A DNA stretch of 27,563 nucleotides from a virus: the IMG/VR virus record IMGVR_UViG_3300028571_002513, positions 1 through 27,563 of that record. The stretch is one strand, 5' to 3'. Positions 22,327 through 27,563 of the stretch are shown here, piece after piece. A program made the position numbers and the translations under genes. Under the pieces are notes generated by a model, which was not told where the DNA came from, did no database searches, and saw only the letters and a list, made by a program, of their open reading frames with translations. How positions within the stretch are numbered: position 1 is the stretch's first letter; the number at the start of each line of letters is the position of its first letter.

Positions 22327-24072
22327 CTACCAATTAAGCAGGGCGGCAGCTGCTCTTTTTGCCGATAATGCCGCTTTTTCTGCTGCTGCCACTGCCGATG
22401 CCGCTGATTTTTGGGTAGACGTAACAGAGCCTGTTGCTGACGTAATTTTGTTCTTAATGGTTGCTGCTGCCGATAATGACAATACCTTTGACTCTGCCGA
22501 TTTGGTTATGGACAATGCCGTTGTCAATTTGGCGGCATTACCAGATGCAATTGCGGCTATTGGCGTCTTGGATACCGCTTTGCTCGCTGCCATTGCCGCC
22601 GACTTAGCCGACTTGACAACAGACGTGACTTTTGCAATTGCTATTTTGTCGGCATTTTTAACCTTATCTATCATCTTCATCGCGCTTGACACGGCTGATG
22701 TCGCCTTTGTCGCCACTGATTTCGCTTGTGCAGCTGCATTATTTGCCGCTGCTACTGCTGCCATTGCCCCTGCTTTTGTGGTTGCCGCAAAGGCCGCTAT
22801 CTCAGCCGCAGCCGCCTTTCCTGCCTCCATGGTTGACGTAGTCTCAGCCGCTTTTGCCTCTTGTTCAGCCGCCTTAACTTCTGTCTCAGCCGCTTTCGCC
22901 TCTGTCTCAGCAGCCTTAACTTCTGTCTCAGCCGCTTTCGCTTCTTGTTCAGCCGCCTTTGCCTCCTCTCCGGCAGCTTTTGCAACTTGAGAAACTTTGG
23001 CGGATGGCGCAGGAGAGGCCGGTGCCGCAGGCGTAGCCGGAGATGTCGCAATACCTTTCACTCGGCATAAATACTGATTCCCGCTGTAGTAGTGCGCTAC
23101 TGTCGATATTAATATCTTTTCTGGCAAGCTCTCGTTGATTGGTTTGTCAGTGCTTTGCGTATTGTTCCACACAATTTTCATAACTACACCGGGACGTATT
23201 AAGCCCTGGCCGGAGGTAGTCAGGTCGATGGTGGGGGCTGACACGTCAAGCAGATTATCTAGTACCGTAGCTTCCGGCTGTGACACCCATTCGGCAGGCT
23301 TTTTTGTTGCTTTGGATGTATTTACGATACCGTCTTTAAGGTTCCAACTCATGTAATTACGTTCAACCCTATCTTTTACTACCTCTTGCGAACGAAGCAT
23401 CTCATACCGGAAAACCTCTTCATCACATTGCTCAGTAGCAGGCGGTTCGTGATAAAAAGTGATCTCAGGCTCTTGTTTTTTCAGCTTATCCCATGTCTCA
23501 AAAACAATGCTCTTGCGCCGATGGAAACATGCCGCTTTCATTTCCTGGCACATTTGCCGGATTGTTTTGGCGGGTCTCATGCCTGGCAGTATATGATAAT
23601 CTAGCATAACCGGGAATTTGCCTGCTTCAGGCTTTAAGGCTGGCAGCAGTTTGCCAAGAATCGCCGTTACCGGCTTTTGGGAAAACAGAAGCGATTTCTT
23701 CCACGGCTGTTTGATTGATTCAACCTCTTTTTCCATGCAGTTGAAGGTAATCCTGTTACCCTCGTTCGGCATAGTGAGTATTCTGAAATGCAGCACAAGA
23801 TCAAGATCGTCCCCGTCCCCTTCGTACCAATGTGATGAGAACGTCACCTTTAACACATCCCTGGGCTTTACATTCAGCTCATCGGTTAGATATTTAAGCT
23901 GATCATCCATTATCAGGATCAATCGCGGGCCTGAAATATCAATCGTTTCAATGAAAGTCATTTCTTTCAGCCAACCCAAGTCGAAATCATCGGTCTCTTC
24001 CAGTCCGCCGTCATCCGGCAGTTGTGAAAAGTGCGTTATTTGTGAGATAAAAATATCGTCAATAGCTGCCAT
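22327..24072 (-). CDS. Baseplate hub-like protein with long alanine-rich helical tail
   Basis: 581 residues. The first 340 look like a tail-hub protein of the gp27/gpD type: alternating beta and helix, RPAKTIRQMCQEMKAACFH, RNYMSWNLKDG, and IRPGVVMKIVWNN near the end. Such hubs sit directly upstream of a gp5-like spike gene, as here. After a Pro/Ala linker (residues 341-358) the last 220 residues are Ala/Lys/Ser/Thr-rich. They begin with seven heptads of AKAAExE type (365-411) and continue as a low-complexity helix. That extension is not part of a normal hub. The start at 24072 has AAGGGC upstream. The hub call is medium confidence, from context and pattern. Confidence 0.55.
   Translation of the reverse strand: MAAIDDIFISQITHFSQLPDDGGLEETDDFDLGWLKEMTFIETIDISGPRLILIMDDQLKYLTDELNVKPRDVLKVTFSSHWYEGDGDDLDLVLHFRILTMPNEGNRITFNCMEKEVESIKQPWKKSLLFSQKPVTAILGKLLPALKPEAGKFPVMLDYHILPGMRPAKTIRQMCQEMKAACFHRRKSIVFETWDKLKKQEPEITFYHEPPATEQCDEEVFRYEMLRSQEVVKDRVERNYMSWNLKDGIVNTSKATKKPAEWVSQPEATVLDNLLDVSAPTIDLTTSGQGLIRPGVVMKIVWNNTQSTDKPINESLPEKILISTVAHYYSGNQYLCRVKGIATSPATPAAPASPAPSAKVSQVAKAAGEEAKAAEQEAKAAETEVKAAETEAKAAETEVKAAEQEAKAAETTSTMEAGKAAAAEIAAFAATTKAGAMAAVAAANNAAAQAKSVATKATSAVSSAMKMIDKVKNADKIAIAKVTSVVKSAKSAAMAASKAVSKTPIAAIASGNAAKLTTALSITKSAESKVLSLSAAATIKNKITSATGSVTSTQKSAASAVAAAEKAALSAKRAAAALLNW
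22840..22980 (-). repeat. 21-bp tandem repeats encoding alanine-rich heptads
   Basis: Seven imperfect 21-bp units encode KAAEQEA / KAAETEV / KAAETEA heptads in the tail of the hub-like protein. The units differ mostly at the codons for Thr/Gln and Val/Ala. In-frame repeats of this type readily change copy number. Confidence 0.75.
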
Positions 24073-24081
24073 GATTTGCCC

Positions 24082-25284
24082 TTAACCGTGATGGTGGATG
24101 AACCGCTTGCAAAACGGATCAATAATATCGACATTAGTGTCCATGGCGAACGATACCTGTACGCTTACAGCAGGAGCCGGAGTAATAACCGCCGATATGG
24201 TTTGCGGTGAGAATTCCGGCATGCCGGCAACCGTATAAATGCTACCGGTAACAGCAATCCAGACACCGTTATTCCACGTTGCCGCAAGTACTCCGTCAAT
24301 GAACAGTTCCCCAGTTACAAGATCAAAAACAACAACTACATCAGGTGGTGGTACAGGCGAAATACCAATAGGCGGGTGTGTCATATCAACGGTTACTCTT
24401 GCCGATACGGTGTGCAAAGAACCCACAACCATAACAAGCCGGTTGCCATTCCATTTTGCTATCATAACTCCGTCAAGCAGCACGTCAAAGCCCGTAATGG
24501 TTTGCCCCTGGTACATCCGGATACCGCTTAAACTGTCTGACCATGAAAAGGCGGTTATAATACCATTACCGATACCAGCCTGCCGCTCCTCTTTTTCCGT
24601 CAATCCTGTACCGTACTGAATCCTTATATTTGTGGGCGGCGGCGGTATTTCTGCACCGAACAGGATCATGGTGTGAGCGGTATAATTCGTCGTAGCTGCC
24701 AGCAGCCGACCGTTATCAGTCACCTCGGAAGCGTCCGAGATCGTCAGATTGCAATGGTCTTGCAGTGTAACCGGAACATCAAAAATATCACTGCCAACCC
24801 TGAATTTTGCAACCCCTGAGTCATGCGCCACAATATATGCATACCAGGCCATAGCCATCTTATCCAGTGTAGGCTTATCGGCGGCGACAAACACAAGTGT
24901 GTAATCAAGATCGAGGTGCAACAGCCGTATCTGGTAGGCGGTAAGCAATGCGTCATTCCATAAGTAACGCCCCCGTATTTGTTTTGATCTGTCATTTACA
25001 TTGCTGAATCCGGGCTTGCGATAGTAGTAGACGGCAGGCAAAGGTGGGGAGTTGTCACGCTTTGGAGGTGTGCCGGTTTCGGCTTTTCTTGATGCTTGCA
25101 ATGCTTTGACAAATTCCGAGGGGCTTGCCGCGTCATGTCTATATATCTGTGCCGCCGTGGATCGTCCCAGAAATTCCCGCCACTCTTTGGGGCCGGTGGT
25201 AAGGGATAAACCGTCAAAGGCTTTTGAAATGAAATCGCCTATAGCGAAATCTACCGCCTGAAGTTCTGAAAGTTCATTGCTCAC
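24082..25284 (-). CDS. Phage structural protein with two Ig-like/beta repeat units
   Basis: 400 residues from GTG 25284, which overlaps the upstream TAG by one base. A GGGGAG run lies just upstream. Residues 1-90 are helical; residues 90-210 form a mixed domain (LHLDLDYTLVFVAADKPTLD, GVAKFRVGSDIFDVPVTLQD). The last 180 carry two related segments, 265-294 (FDVLLDGVMIAKWNGNRL) and 323-353 (GELFIDGVLAATWNNGVW), each followed by a proline-rich linker. The repeats look like small beta domains that could bind ligands or decorate the particle. The gene lies between small genes and the hub, so it is probably a tail or baseplate component. The family is not recognised. Confidence 0.55.
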   Translation of the reverse strand: MSNELSELQAVDFAIGDFISKAFDGLSLTTGPKEWREFLGRSTAAQIYRHDAASPSEFVKALQASRKAETGTPPKRDNSPPLPAVYYYRKPGFSNVNDRSKQIRGRYLWNDALLTAYQIRLLHLDLDYTLVFVAADKPTLDKMAMAWYAYIVAHDSGVAKFRVGSDIFDVPVTLQDHCNLTISDASEVTDNGRLLAATTNYTAHTMILFGAEIPPPPTNIRIQYGTGLTEKEERQAGIGNGIITAFSWSDSLSGIRMYQGQTITGFDVLLDGVMIAKWNGNRLVMVVGSLHTVSARVTVDMTHPPIGISPVPPPDVVVVFDLVTGELFIDGVLAATWNNGVWIAVTGSIYTVAGMPEFSPQTISAVITPAPAVSVQVSFAMDTNVDIIDPFCKRFIHHHG

Positions 25285-25433
25285 TACTCCCCCCCCTTTT
25301 TAGACCAGTGATTTTCCCAGCACTGCTTGCACACTCTTCTCCTGATTATAAAAGACCTGCAATCCTTGATGGTATATTTACAGATGGTCAATTTCAGCCG
25401 TTCAAAAGGTTTGCCGCATTCACACTGAGCCAT
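25284..25433 (-). CDS. 49-residue cysteine-rich zinc-ribbon-like protein
   Basis: The short frame encodes MAQCECGKPFERLKLT, ICKYTIKDCRSFIIRRR and VCKQCWENHWSKKGGE. Cys4/Cys6, Cys18, Cys25 and Cys35/Cys38 could form a zinc ribbon, and the protein is basic. Phage Mu Com is a similarly small zinc-finger translational regulator, but the sequences are not clearly related. The start overlaps the upstream gene by 14 bases with GGGG just before the ATG, and its stop overlaps the next GTG start (TAGTG). It is therefore set for coupled translation. A regulatory role is only a suggestion. Confidence 0.6.
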   Translation of the reverse strand: MAQCECGKPFERLKLTICKYTIKDCRSFIIRRRVCKQCWENHWSKKGGE

Positions 25434-25593
25434 GTTTTACCCCAAGTGCCTTATCTGCCAGATGAATAGCGGCAGCCCCGCCCGCTTCATATATTCTGCC
25501 CTCATATTTCATTAATTCCAATATAGCAAAACGTAGTGCCTTGATCTCATCTTCCAACTCAATCACCCTGAATACTAAACTTTTTTCACCCAT
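25420..25593 (-). CDS. 57-residue helical protein, unknown
   Basis: 57 residues from ATG 25593, chosen for a perfect AGGAGG 9 bases upstream; the frame extends to 25671 without such a site. The sequence is a charged helix (FRVIELEDEIKALRFAILEL) followed by an Ala-rich stretch (YEAGGAAAIHLADKALGV). No family is recognised. It lies in the 25-26 kb group of small proteins between the zinc-finger proteins and the structural genes. Confidence 0.55.
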   Translation of the reverse strand: MGEKSLVFRVIELEDEIKALRFAILELMKYEGRIYEAGGAAAIHLADKALGVKHGSV

Positions 25594-25619
25594 TGCCGCT
25601 TGCCTCCTGATATTTTTAC

Positions 25620-26096
25620 TTACATCAAATCGGTAAACGCCTGCATAGGCAGGCAATACAACTTGGCGCATACCCCTGGCGCAACTCCTACCTGCCCACT
25701 GTCAACAACATACATGGCAACTTCCCGTATGTTGGTATCATCCACGTATTCCGACCACTGGATAACCGATTGTTCCGGCACGTTCTCTACAGACACAAGC
25801 AGCACAACCGGTGCGGGTTCAACCCCGCTGACACGGTCGCCATCTGAAGACATCGGGAAAGGATTGAATTCTGGCACTATCATTACTTTACAAGGCACTG
25901 GATCGTCATACTGCAACGATCTCTCGCTGGTATCCAATGCCCCTACTACATCAACGCCCGGTGCTACCGTCTCGGGAGTCGAGCGGTCGGCCTTGTAGTA
26001 CAGTGCCTCAAATGCATCAGGGTGGTTAGCGAGCATCGTCTGCAAATTGGTACTTAATGCCGAATGAGTACTTCTGTAGTCCCTTGGTGTGGTCAT
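25620..26096 (-). CDS. Uncharacterised phage protein, possibly structural
   Basis: 158 residues, mainly beta with proline-rich loops (PVVLLVSVENVPEQSVIQWS, REVAMYVVDSGQVGVAPGVC). There are no membrane helices or catalytic motifs I can name. The start at 26096 overlaps the upstream stop as ATGA, with GAGGG 8 bases before it. The place upstream of the structural protein at 24082-25284 suggests a tail or head-completion role, but nothing in the sequence confirms this. Confidence 0.5.
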   Translation of the reverse strand: MTTPRDYRSTHSALSTNLQTMLANHPDAFEALYYKADRSTPETVAPGVDVVGALDTSERSLQYDDPVPCKVMIVPEFNPFPMSSDGDRVSGVEPAPVVLLVSVENVPEQSVIQWSEYVDDTNIREVAMYVVDSGQVGVAPGVCAKLYCLPMQAFTDLM

Positions 26097-27298
26097 AACA
26101 AACCCTCATCTTTGGCGATTTTCTGTAATGTTTCTGCATCGACACCGGTATTCTCGGACATTGCTTTGAAACCTGCGTCATTTAGCATATTTAACTGTTT
26201 CAACATTTTAAGCCCGTTCACGTACCCCTTATTTCTCTCTTTTTCGGCCAGTAATTCAGCCGCCCGTCTTGCTGCTATCTCTTTCTTGGCAACCATTTCG
26301 GCGGCCTTTTTCTGCATCGACAATTCTTTCATTTTTGCCTCGTTATCCCGCACTAGCTTCGAGATTGCCGCTTTCGCTTTGGGAGTCTTCTTCTTTTTGT
26401 CAAAAGCCTTCATAGCCGCAGTGAACTTCTGGAAGCCGCCCAGCGTATTAAATTCCCCGGCCTTCTCCATTGCTTTCAGATCTTCTGTCGATAATTCCTT
26501 TTCGACCGGATCACCAAAACCGTGCCGCTTCGCCTCTGCCTCCATCTCTTTTGCAATCCTCCCCTGGACAACAGGCGACTGCAAGGCAAGCAAGGCTTTC
26601 AAGGTATGCTTACAGCAGGCTCCGGTCAGCTTTGGGTTACGGATTTTCGGGAAGATATTCTCTTTGGGGGGAGTAAGGGCAAAGCCACCAATACAAGCCA
26701 GGTAGCGATAATAAAATTGATGGCGACCACAACTACAGTCAAACGACACCCTGCCTATCGTAGTTTTCTGAGCGGCTATCAGGTACTTTTTGCCTTCATA
26801 TTTATTGATGTTGGCATCCCACTCATTCAGTTGAACCTTTACCTGATAATGAGACGGAGCCCCTAAAGTATCCCCGCTTGCCGTTACGCTGAAATAGAGA
26901 ACGTCCCCGGCAAATTTGTATAAGGTAGCAGCAGCGACCGCCCGTGCGTTCTCTCGGTCTTTTTTTCTCGAAGCAGATATTAACTCGGCAACAGTGACAC
27001 CTTTCTGTTTGCCGTGGAAAACCTTCTTGGTCTTATTAACCTGCTGCACCATCTTGTTAAGTTCATCGAGGGTAAACTCTATTTTGGTGGCGTTCTTGAT
27101 GCCGTAATCAAGCGCAAGTGCTTGTGTGCCACCCCTTGTCAGTAACTGCCGCTTACGCAACAAATCTTGAGTCAGGTAAGCGCCGTTATTCCCCTTGCCC
27201 TTACCAGCAATACGATTATCAGCTTCACGCCGCCCGGCTGTTCGTGCGTAAGCCTCTTTCCACATTGCTTCCAGTTTTTTGATGTTTGCATCCGCCAT
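26093..27298 (-). CDS. SWIM-type zinc-finger protein
   Basis: 401 residues. In the middle, Cys188-x-Cys190 (FDCSCGRHQF) and Cys229-x-His231 (GACCKHTLKALL) match the SWIM consensus CxCx(n)CxH, with other Cys/His in the long spacer. SWIM domains bind zinc and often DNA or proteins. The N-terminal part is basic and helical (KNATKIEFTLDELNKMVQQV). The C-terminal 130 residues are a charged helical region with Lys/Ala-rich runs (FDKKKKTPKAKAAISKLVRD). The ATG at 27298 is the first gene after the terminator at 27372-27398. The role is unknown; DNA-related or regulatory function early in this transcription unit is plausible. Confidence 0.65.
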   Translation of the reverse strand: MADANIKKLEAMWKEAYARTAGRREADNRIAGKGKGNNGAYLTQDLLRKRQLLTRGGTQALALDYGIKNATKIEFTLDELNKMVQQVNKTKKVFHGKQKGVTVAELISASRKKDRENARAVAAATLYKFAGDVLYFSVTASGDTLGAPSHYQVKVQLNEWDANINKYEGKKYLIAAQKTTIGRVSFDCSCGRHQFYYRYLACIGGFALTPPKENIFPKIRNPKLTGACCKHTLKALLALQSPVVQGRIAKEMEAEAKRHGFGDPVEKELSTEDLKAMEKAGEFNTLGGFQKFTAAMKAFDKKKKTPKAKAAISKLVRDNEAKMKELSMQKKAAEMVAKKEIAARRAAELLAEKERNKGYVNGLKMLKQLNMLNDAGFKAMSENTGVDAETLQKIAKDEGLL

Positions 27299-27371
27299 AA
27301 TGTTGCCATCATACCCCCCCGCTACCGCCTTGTTAATTACACAAAAGCGGTTAAAACAGTACGAAAAGCAA

Positions 27372-27398
27372 AAGCCCCAATCAGTTAGGTAGGGGCTT
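27372..27398 (-). terminator. Rho-independent terminator
   Basis: AAGCCCC / GGGGCTT form a 7-bp stem with a 13-base loop. On the minus strand it is followed by TTGCTTTTCG. It lies 42 bases beyond the stop of the partial gene at the right edge and upstream of the SWIM gene, so it separates two transcription units. The 27299-27371 stretch below it contains no gene; it may hold the promoter of the following unit. Confidence 0.75.
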
Positions 27399-27440
27399 AT
27401 CGTAATAGTTTGACACTCGATTTAAACGGTATTCAGGTAT

Positions 27441-27563
27441 CTATAATTGAGTTTGCAAGATATATCCAGGCAACACTTTTTGTCGCTTATCCCCCAACTG
27501 CCAGACAATATTTCCGAGGTTTAAATCGCCTGTTCCTTCGCCCTTGCTGGGCTTCCCTGCCTT
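27441..27563 (-). CDS. C-terminal end of a gene entering from the right edge (partial)
   Basis: An open frame of 40 codons runs from the edge to TAG at 27441-27443; it reads KAGKPSKGEGTGDLNLGNIV continuing to LPGYILQTQL. It is followed by a terminator at the expected distance. That, the lack of stops and the natural codon mix make it likely to be a real gene end. The product cannot be named from so little sequence. Confidence 0.5.
   Translation of the reverse strand, partial: KAGKPSKGEGTGDLNLGNIVWQLGDKRQKVLPGYILQTQL

Noticed and set aside
22232-22990. 252-codon plus-strand alanine-rich frame
   Set aside because: It is the complement of the alanine-rich hub tail; repetitive GCN/NGC codons keep both strands open.
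26064-26705. 213-codon plus-strand frame rich in Ser/Phe
   Set aside because: Antisense shadow of the Lys/Ala-rich end of the SWIM gene.
1-27563. CRISPR array or tRNA genes
   Set aside because: No regularly spaced short repeats and no cloverleaf-like sequence were seen in the small non-coding gaps.

Overview
The window is part of a contractile-tailed (myovirus) phage or prophage genome, probably from a Gram-negative host. The reasons are a recognisable tail sheath, tail tube, spike, portal and major capsid protein, plus a lysis block with spanin-like membrane proteins. The host genus cannot be read from this sequence; a Desulfuromonadales-type deltaproteobacterium is only a guess. Almost every gene lies on the minus strand, so transcription runs from the right edge to the left. 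Genes are packed with short overlaps (several ATGA junctions) and good Shine-Dalgarno sites. No tRNA, rRNA, CRISPR array, integrase or terminase was seen.

Right to left, the layout is as follows. A partial gene ends at 27441 and is followed by a terminator (27372-27398). Next come a SWIM-type zinc-finger protein, three small or unknown proteins and a 400-residue structural protein with an internal repeat (26-24 kb). A baseplate module follows: a hub-like protein with a long alanine-rich tail, a gp5-like OB-fold spike, and a second beta-helical spike ending in HHSH (24.1-20.8 kb). Then come the major capsid protein, an acidic small protein, the tail sheath, small proteins, the tail tube and a further structural gene (20.7-14.3 kb).

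At 14.3-10.9 kb the structural order is interrupted. A terminator is followed by a putative nuclease-like protein of BECR type (minus strand). Convergent to it is the only clear plus-strand gene, a 913-residue MmeI-type restriction-modification enzyme. Structural genes resume with the portal (9.1-10.8 kb), a prohead protease/scaffold-like protein and a tail fibre.

The most striking system lies at 3.9-6.7 kb: a complete diversity-generating retroelement (DGR). It has a variable receptor-binding-like protein with a C-terminal variable repeat (VR), an Avd accessory protein, a template repeat (TR) and a DGR-type reverse transcriptase. TR and VR match over 118 bp with 16 differences. All 16 fall at coding-strand adenines of the TR, and all change amino acids. 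A hairpin lies just past the VR stop codon.

Downstream of the reverse transcriptase is an unusual group: a stand-alone response-regulator receiver domain, a coiled-coil membrane protein and a membrane-anchored four-helix sensor-like domain resembling the ligand-binding part of chemoreceptors. It is followed by a nested 30-residue membrane peptide. The left end is a lysis-like block: a cysteine-rich protein, a holin-like protein, two different Cys/His hydrolases and two overlapping membrane proteins that could be spanins.
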